From NCBI GenBank assembly GCA_903853805.1, contig CAINUN010000078.1, positions 1 to 59,686 on the forward strand: a stretch of 59,686 nucleotides of DNA. The letters run 5' to 3'. Positions within the stretch are counted from its first letter, which is position 1; every line of letters starts with the position of its first letter. The notes beneath the pieces are model-generated. The model saw nothing but the letters and a program-made list of their open reading frames with translations, searched no databases and was not told where the DNA came from. Source of the stretch: an uncultured Bacteroidota bacterium (GTDB lineage Bacteria > Bacteroidota > Bacteroidia > Chitinophagales > Chitinophagaceae). Both the position numbers and the translations under genes were made by a program. Positions 53,499 through 59,686 of this stretch are shown piece after piece.

Positions 53499-53599
53499 TT
53501 GTCTTTTTGTTGTTTTGTGTCTTTGGTTTTTCGAAAACACGCAGACACAAAAACACGCAAACATTATTCTTTAATGACCTTCTCGCTCTTCACCAACTC
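53499..53599. repeat. Direct repeat copy 2 (see 52061-52161)
   Basis: This copy lies at the 3' end of the RCC1-like T9SS gene. It differs from copy 1 at only a few positions, while the gene bodies are unrelated. Confidence 0.9.
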
Positions 53600-54982
53600 T
53601 CCATCTTTACCAAATACTTGCACCAGATAAATACCAGCAGGAAGAGATATAAGATTCACTTCATTACTGCCATGCGAGGACACTTGTTTTTGACCCATAA
53701 GGTTCATAATAACAATAGACGGTTGTTCTATGCCCTTTATGCTGATTTTATCGGAAGTGGGATTGGGGTAGATCGAGATGTTGCCTTTTTCATTGTCCAA
53801 ATCAGCAACGCCTATCATCAGAGAGCCTGTGGCGCAATTAAACACATCTTCACTACTAGTAGTGCCATCTCCTAATTGTCCTATATAGTTGGCTCCTGCT
53901 GTACAAATAATGTCGGCATTGGTCTTCAAACCATAACAACTTAATCCAAAAACGCTACTATTATAAAAGAGTCCATCGGACGCAGCAATGCTTTTCCAAC
54001 TACTATCTACATCGGTGATGGTGGGCGTGTTTTGTTGACCACTACCTCCATTTCCCAATTGGCCATAACCATCATAACCCCAACTATAAAGTACGTTGTG
54101 GACATTTAAAGCATATGCCGAAGCACCACCCGCAGCAATGCTTTTCCATGATTGACCATTGCCTATTTGAACAGGCAATTTTTTTTCAACATTGGTACCA
54201 TCTCCCACTTGCCCGTTGCCATTAAAACCCCATGCCCACAGGCTGTTGTTGTTTTTCATTGCAAGCGAATATTGAAAACCAGCCGAAATAGATTTCCAAT
54301 CGGTTGCTACATCTATTTGAACTGGATAGTAGGAAAGTGTACTTATAGCGGCAAGCGTATCTCCTAATTGTCCGTTGGCATTCGAACCCCATGCCCATAA
54401 AGTTCCATTTGATTTTAAGGCCAATGAATGATAGCCCCCTGCAGCAATTGCTACCCATTGATGGGAGGTATCTACTAATATTGGTACATGGCGATTTACG
54501 GTGTCTCCCAAACCTAATTGTCCTGTATAATTAAATCCCCAAGACCATAAAGTATGGTCGGTTTTTATAGCTAAAGTGTGTGCTTGTCCGCATTCTATGG
54601 TAAGCCAATTATTGTCGTTGCCAATTTGAACCGGTTGCAATCTTTGTGTGATAGTGCCATCACCTAAAGTGCCTATATTATTAAAACCCCATGCCCATAA
54701 TGTTCCATTTGCTTTGATACCAAATCCACTCATGGAACCTGCAGTAATGTCTATCCAATCTTTATCGGTTCCTATTTGGGCGGGCAAAGAATTGGTGATG
54801 GTATTGCCGTTACCCAATTGTCCGTTGCCATTAAAACCCCAAGACCAAATTGTACTATCGGAACGTAATGCAAATGCGAACTCGGCACCTGCCGATACTT
54901 TTAACCATTTTAATTGTGCCCATGAACTATTGGCTAATAGCAGCAACAAGGCTAACATTAATTGTTTTTTTCTTTTCATCAT
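53564..54982 (-). CDS. Secreted RCC1-repeat protein with T9SS sorting domain
   Basis: 472 residues: a signal peptide (LMLALLLLLANSSWAQ), about seven RCC1-like repeats, each with a W(A/S)WG(F/S)N.NGQ(L/V)GDG(T/N) core, forming a seven-bladed propeller, and a C-terminal type A sorting domain (SIYPNPTSDKISIKG to VIKE). Surface exposed. Function is unknown; the propeller could serve adhesion or recognition. Its sorting domain and downstream DNA match those of the NHL protein gene, although the propellers differ. Confidence 0.88.
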   Translation of the reverse strand: MMKRKKQLMLALLLLLANSSWAQLKWLKVSAGAEFAFALRSDSTIWSWGFNGNGQLGNGNTITNSLPAQIGTDKDWIDITAGSMSGFGIKANGTLWAWGFNNIGTLGDGTITQRLQPVQIGNDNNWLTIECGQAHTLAIKTDHTLWSWGFNYTGQLGLGDTVNRHVPILVDTSHQWVAIAAGGYHSLALKSNGTLWAWGSNANGQLGDTLAAISTLSYYPVQIDVATDWKSISAGFQYSLAMKNNNSLWAWGFNGNGQVGDGTNVEKKLPVQIGNGQSWKSIAAGGASAYALNVHNVLYSWGYDGYGQLGNGGSGQQNTPTITDVDSSWKSIAASDGLFYNSSVFGLSCYGLKTNADIICTAGANYIGQLGDGTTSSEDVFNCATGSLMIGVADLDNEKGNISIYPNPTSDKISIKGIEQPSIVIMNLMGQKQVSSHGSNEVNLISLPAGIYLVQVFGKDGELVKSEKVIKE

Positions 54983-55173
54983 TTAGTTTGGTTGTTGTCC
55001 TTCTAATTTAAAAAAATCATTTGCCAAGGGTTTCGGCTGATGAACAAATGTATCATTTATTTTCCTGTAACGGCTATACTTTCAAGTCCACGTTGAGCAG
55101 GAAAAGTTATTTCCAAATCAATATTCTATAACAGGTTTTAATCTTAATCTTGCACTCTTTATTTACCCCCACT

Positions 55174-56406
55174 ATGGCAATATCGAATAAGAAAAATGCA
55201 GCTGTCATTTTCATTTTCATCACCATGCTTATTGATTGCATAGGTATTGGTATCATTATCCCAGTATTGCCCAAATTAGTGCAAGAAATGACTGGAAGCG
55301 ATATTAGCAAGGCTTCCATTTACGGAGGCTTGCTCATTGGCACTTATGCTGCTATGCAGTTTTTATTTTCACCTACTATAGGCAATCTTAGTGATCGATT
55401 TGGCAGACGACCTGTATTACTGCTTTCTCTTTTAGGGCTTGGACTCGATTATTTGTTCATGGCATTTGCGCCTTCTATTGCCTGGCTTTTTGTAGGAAGA
55501 ATGATTAGTGGCATTTTTGGAGCAAGCTTTACTACAGCATCTGCTTATATAGCTGATGTGAGCACACCTGAAAATAGGTCTCAAAATTTTGGAATGATTG
55601 GAGTGGCTTTTGGTTTGGGTTTTATGATTGGTCCTTCTATTGGTGGTTTTGTCAGTGGGTTCGATCATGGTAGCAGGCTGCCATTTATTGTTGCTGCCTG
55701 TATTTCTCTTTTAAATTTCTTCTACGGATTGTTCATATTACCGGAATCATTGTCCAAAGAAAACCGCAGAAAGTTTGAATGGAAAAGAGCTAATCCTGTG
55801 GGTGCTGTACTGCAAGTTCGTCATTATCCTGCTATTATTGGTTTATTGGCTGCTTTGGGGTTACTAGTTATTGCAAGTCATGCCACACAAACTACTTGGG
55901 CTTATTTTACGATGGAAAAGTTTCATTGGGATGCTCGTTGGGTGGGTTATTCTATGAGTTTGGTTGGGTTATTGGTTGGGCTCGTTCAGGGCGGACTTAT
56001 TCGCGTAGCCATCCCTAAACTAGGTCATAAAAATGCGGTGTTCATTGGTTTAGTGATGTATCTCATCGGTTTTGTTTTATTTGCTTTTGCTTCTCAAAGC
56101 TGGATGATGTTTGTGTTTCTGTTGCCTTATTGTCTTGGTGGGCTTACCTTTCCGTCTATTCAAGGTATAATTTCTATGCAAGTGCCTGCTAATGCACAAG
56201 GCGAAGTGCAGGGTATCACCACTAGCTTAATGAGTCTTGGTGCTATTGTGGGTCCATTATTAATGACCACCCTTTTCAGAATTTATACCAATCACCAACA
56301 TCTTTACTTCCCGGGTGCGCCTTTTCTTGCCGGTGCTGTTCTTACGGTTTTTAGTATTTTAATTGCTGCCAAATCTTTATCGAAGTGGCATGTGCCTGCT
56401 AAGTGA
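55174..56406 (+). CDS. MFS transporter of the TCR/Tet type
   Basis: 410 residues from ATG 55174 (MAISNKKN); an ATG at 55150 would add eight residues. It has twelve hydrophobic helices, the TetA-like motif A GNLSDRFGRRPVLL after helix 2, and IDCIGIGIIIPVLP in helix 1. It is a drug/proton antiporter of the inner membrane, family DHA1. The sequence is close to multidrug and tetracycline exporters, but similarity alone does not show resistance. A single gene with no linked regulator. Confidence 0.9.
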   Translation: MAISNKKNAAVIFIFITMLIDCIGIGIIIPVLPKLVQEMTGSDISKASIYGGLLIGTYAAMQFLFSPTIGNLSDRFGRRPVLLLSLLGLGLDYLFMAFAPSIAWLFVGRMISGIFGASFTTASAYIADVSTPENRSQNFGMIGVAFGLGFMIGPSIGGFVSGFDHGSRLPFIVAACISLLNFFYGLFILPESLSKENRRKFEWKRANPVGAVLQVRHYPAIIGLLAALGLLVIASHATQTTWAYFTMEKFHWDARWVGYSMSLVGLLVGLVQGGLIRVAIPKLGHKNAVFIGLVMYLIGFVLFAFASQSWMMFVFLLPYCLGGLTFPSIQGIISMQVPANAQGEVQGITTSLMSLGAIVGPLLMTTLFRIYTNHQHLYFPGAPFLAGAVLTVFSILIAAKSLSKWHVPAK

Positions 56407-56570
56407 TTCGTTCTGCAGACAGGACGAATACCTAACTGTTTATAAACTTAATAACTTAGTTGTCGTATTCCTTTTTCTTGGTGAAAATTCATAGCACTAC
56501 TATACACCCAAGACTATTCCCAGTCCACCAATTACGCTTACCAGGTATTTTGGTGGACCATGCCAACTCT

Positions 56571-56716
56571 TTTGATTGAGTGGATTTGGAGGATGACTGA
56601 ATTAGAAACGAGGATTGCAAGGTTTGCAAGGTTTGCAAAGACATCAAAACATTGGCAATTATTTAAATGAGGACGTAGATACAATCTAAGTCCAACTGGG
56701 GTTGTGTAGGATGCTA
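56571..56716. repeat. Left direct repeat flanking the mobile mystery pair
   Basis: X part (56571-56701) starts TTTGATTGAGTGGATTTG and ends CCAACTGGGG. Y part GGTTGTGTAGGATGCTAT (56699-56716) ends at the Fic stop codon. Both parts recur at 58094-58250. This copy has one extra 9-bp AAGGTTTGC unit. Confidence 0.9.
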
Positions 56717-57310
56717 TGACCGTGCAAAGTTTATTAATGGCTGTATCTCCCCTTTATCTGCTGCTTTTATTGCATTTAGGTATGTGCTACGTTGAACACC
56801 CTGTTTTACTAATGTGGATGAACCCCAAGTGTAATGTGGTAGTTTGAAAATTTTCTCTATTAAAATATCAGCAATTAGCCGACTGTGTCTTCCATTTCCG
56901 TTTGGAAAACAATGAATAGAAACTAAGCGATGTTTGAATCTTATGGTTAATTCATCAGGACTAAACGTTTTGTTTTCATACCAGTATTTGACATCGTCTA
57001 ACAACATTTTTAGTTCGGTAGGAATTTGCCACTTATCCACCCCAATGTTTTTATTGGATTTTCTAAATGTTCCTGCCCACTTCCAAACATTACCATACAT
57101 GCGTTTATGTAGGTTAGCCACAAATGCTTCGGTAAATATAGTATCAGCTTTAAAAGAGCGATTAAGAGACCACAAAATTGCTTGTTCTATATTTTGTTGT
57201 TCAAATTCATCTAATTCTCCACGAGTTGCAATTGTTGGAATAAGAAGCCCTTCTTTTTCATCTTCGTCTAAGGGAGTTTGACCTTCTATGTATTCGATAT
57301 TTAATCCCAT
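56714..57310 (-). CDS. Fic-domain protein, mobile mystery protein B
   Basis: 198 residues. The Fic core motif at residues 133-144 reads HCFPNGNGRHSR, with the catalytic His133, but the usual acidic residue before GNGR is Asn137. The N-terminal TRGELDEFEQQNI block and WKWAGTFRKSNKNIG match the mobile mystery B family. Fic proteins transfer AMP or other groups from a nucleotide to a target hydroxyl. The start overlaps the HTH gene by 10 bp, so the two are coupled, as in a toxin-antitoxin pair. The Asn substitution leaves the chemistry open. Confidence 0.9.
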   Translation of the reverse strand: MGLNIEYIEGQTPLDEDEKEGLLIPTIATRGELDEFEQQNIEQAILWSLNRSFKADTIFTEAFVANLHKRMYGNVWKWAGTFRKSNKNIGVDKWQIPTELKMLLDDVKYWYENKTFSPDELTIRFKHRLVSIHCFPNGNGRHSRLIADILIEKIFKLPHYTWGSSTLVKQGVQRSTYLNAIKAADKGEIQPLINFARS

Positions 57311-57759
57311 AAGGTTTTGGGCATTTCGTTTATAATAGCTGTTGTTCTTTCTTGTATAGCCTTTTCAATTCGCTGTTTAGAATTTTCTTGGTCTTCTAAT
57401 TTCATGGAATTGTTTGTTCTTAAGACGATTTGTGTGGCTAAATTTTTAGCTTTTCGTTCAATTAAAGCATCTAAACTACCGTCTTTAGGAACAAAGCCAT
57501 AAATTAAGTTCATATCCAAAGCACTTGCTACTTCTCTTAGGGACTTAATGGTAATTGAACCATCTTTTTCTCTACGTTCCATATCTTGAACACTTTGCTT
57601 TGTAATAGACAGACGATTTCCTAATTGCAACAAGCTCATGCCAATGGCATTGCGCACAGCTTTTATCCAACCTATAGGAGGGGGTGTGATTTTCTGAACT
57701 TCAGTAAATGATAGCATTTTGCTATTGAGTTGTTGTAATTGTAGTGATTTTTTTTCCAT
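57301..57759 (-). CDS. HTH protein, mobile mystery protein A (probable antitoxin)
   Basis: 152 residues. A Cro/C1-type helix-turn-helix lies at about 40-92 (GMSLLQLGNRLSITKQSVQDMERRE), followed by a C-terminal region with AxALDMNLIYGFVPKD typical of the mobile mystery A family. It should bind DNA and repress the pair, and may also neutralise the Fic protein. It is the first gene of the operon and overlaps the Fic gene by 10 bp. A pair of 13-bp direct repeats upstream is the likely operator. Confidence 0.9.
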   Translation of the reverse strand: MEKKSLQLQQLNSKMLSFTEVQKITPPPIGWIKAVRNAIGMSLLQLGNRLSITKQSVQDMERREKDGSITIKSLREVASALDMNLIYGFVPKDGSLDALIERKAKNLATQIVLRTNNSMKLEDQENSKQRIEKAIQERTTAIINEMPKTLWD

Positions 57760-57802
57760 GATAGTAAAGTAATACTTTGACTAAAGCGGAACAAATGTAA
57801 GG

Positions 57803-57848
57803 TTATAAACTGACATAAACACAATAATTGTAAAGCTATAAGCTGACA
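57803..57848 (-). promoter_or_regulatory. Putative operator repeats of the mobile mystery pair
   Basis: TTATAAACTGACA (57803-57815) and CTATAAGCTGACA (57836-57848) are direct repeats 33 bp apart, three helical turns. They lie 44-89 bp before the HTH gene, where an autorepressor would bind. Confidence 0.5.
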
Positions 57849-57937
57849 GAATTGTAAAATGTAACCTCTATGACTAAAAAGTGAAATTAGGTAAACGTAT
57901 AACACTTTACAATGGGATTGCTGTTAAGGCGTTTGAA

Positions 57938-58056
57938 GGTTAGAAAAGGCATAAGTTGCAAGCGCACAATACTACGCCTTAAACTTGCGCCAGATGGAGG
58001 TTAGAGGCATAAGTTGCAAGCGCACAATGCTACGCCTCAAACTTGCGCCAGATGGG
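57938..58056. repeat. Two tandem ~60-bp repeats with internal inverted arms
   Basis: Each copy contains AAGTTGCAAGCGCACAAT, then CTACGCCT, then AAACTTGCGCCAGATGG. The AAGTTGCAAGCGC and AAACTTGCGC parts can pair partly. Copy 1 has two or three more A/G than copy 2 near its start. Noncoding. Confidence 0.85.
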
Positions 58057-58093
58057 GAGGACACAAAGCCGTGTGTGTGGAGGGGAGATTTCT

Positions 58094-58250
58094 GGGTTGT
58101 GTAAGATGCTATTTTAGGAAGATTGGTTTTGATTGAGTGGATTTGTAGGATGACTGAATTAGAAAACGAAAATTGCAAGGTTTGCAAAGACATCAAAGCA
58201 TTGGACATTATTTAAATGAGGAAGTAGATTAAATCTAAGCCCAACTGGGG
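58094..58250. repeat. Right direct repeat flanking the mobile mystery pair
   Basis: Y part 58094-58112 (GGGTTGTGTAAGATGCTAT) and X part 58128-58250 match the left copy, but Y comes before X here. The copies differ at roughly one base in ten. Confidence 0.9.
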
Positions 58251-58347
58251 GCATATCTCTAATTAGGCAAGGATGTATAATATTGACAATTACAATACTT
58301 AATGTAGAAAATAAATTATAAGAAAGTTTTGGTCTTATTATTTGTAA

Positions 58348-58761
58348 TTGAGATTTTTGAAAAAAAGTAGCAAAAAATTGGATTATATAACTAAAGAGGA
58401 TATTTACAGACTTCTTTCAATAGGGGAATTAGAACTAAAGTCAACGCATAAAAAATTATGCTTGCCAATTATTAATAGAATTTATAGAAAAATGAAAATT
58501 GGGTTTAAGTTTTCTGGAATATCAGTATGCGATAATATTATTATAAATGGGCATCATAGATATTTAGCATCCCTATTATCAACTACTTCAATAGACAGAA
58601 CACCTACATTAAAACCAAGTAATATAATATTAATAAATTGGGATGAGATAGAGTATATAGATGATGATATTGAAAGCGAAGAAAGAATTATTGAACACAA
58701 CATAACCGATGCACACTTTAATGGTTTATCATTAGAAAAATTAAACGAGCTATTAAAATAA
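58348..58761 (+). CDS. ParB-like nucleotide-binding protein
   Basis: 137 residues from TTG 58348; other TTG codons follow, so the start is uncertain. After a basic N-terminus, ISVCDNIIINGHHRYLASLL near residues 57-76 is a ParB/sulfiredoxin-like motif (normally DGHHRxxA). The C-terminal helix is acidic. It could be a CTP-binding, nuclease-like or DNA-binding accessory protein. It lies 17 bp before the HAD-like gene and is lower in GC than most of the window, so the two look like accessory genes acquired together. Confidence 0.65.
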   Translation: MRFLKKSSKKLDYITKEDIYRLLSIGELELKSTHKKLCLPIINRIYRKMKIGFKFSGISVCDNIIINGHHRYLASLLSTTSIDRTPTLKPSNIILINWDEIEYIDDDIESEERIIEHNITDAHFNGLSLEKLNELLK

Positions 58762-58778
58762 AGATTAGTTTTGCTACG

Positions 58779-59243
58779 ATGTTGATATTTTTAGACATAG
58801 ATGGTGTAATGGTTCCTGCTAAAAGTTGGAGCAAACCTGAGTTGTTAAACGATGGATTTGCTGCATTTAGTACTAAGGCAAATAATGTGCTTCAGAGTTT
58901 GATTTCAGAAGGGGACACTATTATTCTTACAACATCACACAAGGCAAACTATACTATTGAAGAGTGGAAGGCAATATTTAAGAATAGAGGAATCAATGTT
59001 GAAAATATAGAGCGTCTAAATGAAAATGTTGACCATTTAAGTAGATGTGAGGAAATAGTAAATTGGGCTAACCTTAATGATATTGATGGGGATTTCATAA
59101 TACTAGATGATGATAAATCATTAAATGGACTTCCTGACTATTTGAAAACAAATTTAATTTTGACTAGCCCGATGATTGGACTTACTGATGACCACTATCA
59201 ACAAGCAGTTAGTTTAAAAAATCAATTCTTACAAACAGCTTGA
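58779..59243 (+). CDS. HAD-like phosphatase domain protein (Swiss-army-knife RNA repair type)
   Basis: 154 residues covering a whole small HAD domain: LIFLDIDGVMVP (nucleophile Asp6, acid/base Asp8), TTSHK as motif II, and FIILDDDKS as motif IV. This pattern matches the HAD domain class first noted in Swiss-army-knife RNA repair proteins. Expected activity is a phosphatase on RNA ends, nucleotides or small molecules. It follows the ParB-like gene by 17 bp, probably in the same transcript, and ends in a strong terminator. The biological role is not known. Confidence 0.8.
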   Translation: MLIFLDIDGVMVPAKSWSKPELLNDGFAAFSTKANNVLQSLISEGDTIILTTSHKANYTIEEWKAIFKNRGINVENIERLNENVDHLSRCEEIVNWANLNDIDGDFIILDDDKSLNGLPDYLKTNLILTSPMIGLTDDHYQQAVSLKNQFLQTA

Positions 59244-59278
59244 AATAAATAGAAAATAACATACTGAATTAATACCTC

Positions 59279-59310
59279 AAAGGTGAATCAAACGATTCAC
59301 CTTTATTTTT
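59279..59310 (+). terminator. Terminator after the HAD-like gene
   Basis: An 11-bp perfect stem, AAAGGTGAATC (59279-59289) with GATTCACCTTT (59294-59304), is followed by ATTTTT. Confidence 0.92.
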
Positions 59311-59556
59311 ACTAAAGAAAAATGGAGCCTACAACTTGCGATAGAAACACTACCCTTTTGCAAATGTATAACCACTTACGATGGCTCTGACGTTAAGACT
59401 ATTGCCTTAATGAAATTGCGACACAGTCGCGAAACCATAACATCCACGATACAATTGAGTATCCATGTAATCAATTAAGGTCTTAGATTAGGAGTGGTCT
59501 TTTTAAAGCCACAATATTTTCACTAAATAATCTAAAACTAAGACCTATTGCAAAAT
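59311..59556. other. Intergenic DNA before the right-edge repeats
   Basis: No gene seen. AAGGTCTTAGATTAGG near 59478 and CTAAAACTAAGACCT near 59532 form an imperfect inverted repeat about 50 bp apart. Confidence 0.4.
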
Positions 59557-59643
59557 CCGATGAAATTGACCACCCTTCGCCGATTTAAGTTGACCATGTA
59601 AAACCGATTTAAATTGACCACCCTTTGCCGATTTAAACTGACC
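59557..59643. repeat. Four ~24-bp tandem repeats, possible IS21-family end
   Basis: Units CCGATnnAAnTTGACC begin at 59557, 59580, 59604 and 59628; copies 1 and 3 are followed by ACCCTT. Multiple terminal repeats with TTGACC cores are typical of IS21-family ends. The transposase genes would lie beyond the window. Confidence 0.55.
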
Positions 59644-59686
59644 AGTAATTAGATGAATAGAAGTTCATATTGATTGGGCACCAATA

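Larger units (their letters stand above)
56571..58250. mobile_element. Candidate mobile cassette bounded by direct repeats
   Basis: The mobile mystery A/B pair (56714-57759) plus its regulatory DNA lies between two long direct repeats about 1.55 kb apart. No transposase or integrase lies inside. The cassette may have moved by recombination between repeats or with enzymes in trans. Element boundaries are inferred from the repeats only. Confidence 0.5.

Noticed and set aside
56524-56557. Inverted repeat TCCACCAA/TTGGTGGA as a terminator or element end
   Set aside because: The loop is 18 bases and there is no T-tract. It is not present at the right side of the cassette, so neither role is supported.

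Overview
The window looks like chromosomal DNA from a pigmented, AT-rich member of the Bacteroidota, probably near the Chitinophagales/Sphingobacteriales. The signs are several secreted proteins ending in type A type IX secretion (T9SS) sorting domains, TonB-dependent receptors with an N-terminal carboxypeptidase-regulatory-like domain, almost no Shine-Dalgarno sequences, a perfect TAnnTTTG promoter element before the carotenoid operon, and a zeaxanthin-type carotenoid cluster. I see no rRNA, tRNA or CRISPR array.

Layout. 1-180: 3' end of a secreted protein whose full-length paralogue lies at 35.6 kb. 0.56-5.8 kb: an unusual same-strand cassette of four tandem paralogues of a family I do not recognise (the first truncated), followed by a protein with 14-residue repeats and a C-terminal NYN/Zc3h12a-type ribonuclease domain. 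5.9-8.1 kb: alcohol dehydrogenase and old yellow enzyme. 8.5-11.1 kb: TonB receptor plus a Cys-rich small protein, probably metal related. 11.7-15.4 kb: glycosyltransferase, GH1 glycosidase, a small SWIM-like protein and an LpxH-like phosphoesterase.

16.3-34.8 kb is a phosphate-themed region. It holds two paralogous pairs of TonB receptor plus surface beta-helix protein, polyphosphate kinase, an orphan PstS-like phosphate-binding protein and a secreted haem-motif protein. Upstream of these genes I find arrays of 7-bp half-sites (core AAC/AAT, consensus roughly nnTAACn) repeated every 11 bp on the strand of the gene. This is the geometry of PhoB/PhoP boxes, so I propose a Pho regulon.

37.8-47.5 kb is a carotenoid/light operon. 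A CarH/LitR-type MerR regulator with intact B12-binding motifs is followed by crtI, crtB, an unknown secreted protein, photolyase, idi, crtZ, a small lycopene cyclase, an SRPBCC protein and a TonB receptor. 47.7-52 kb: a BamA-like outer membrane protein, a Gly/Met-rich lipoprotein and a DEAD-box helicase. 52.1-55 kb: two T9SS cargo proteins (NHL and RCC1 repeats) with nearly identical 3' ends.

56.4-59.7 kb is accessory DNA. It holds a mobile mystery A/B (HTH plus Fic) pair flanked by direct repeats of about 120 bp, tandem repeats, a ParB-like protein next to a HAD-like protein, and at the right edge a four-copy 24-bp repeat that resembles the end of an IS21-family element.
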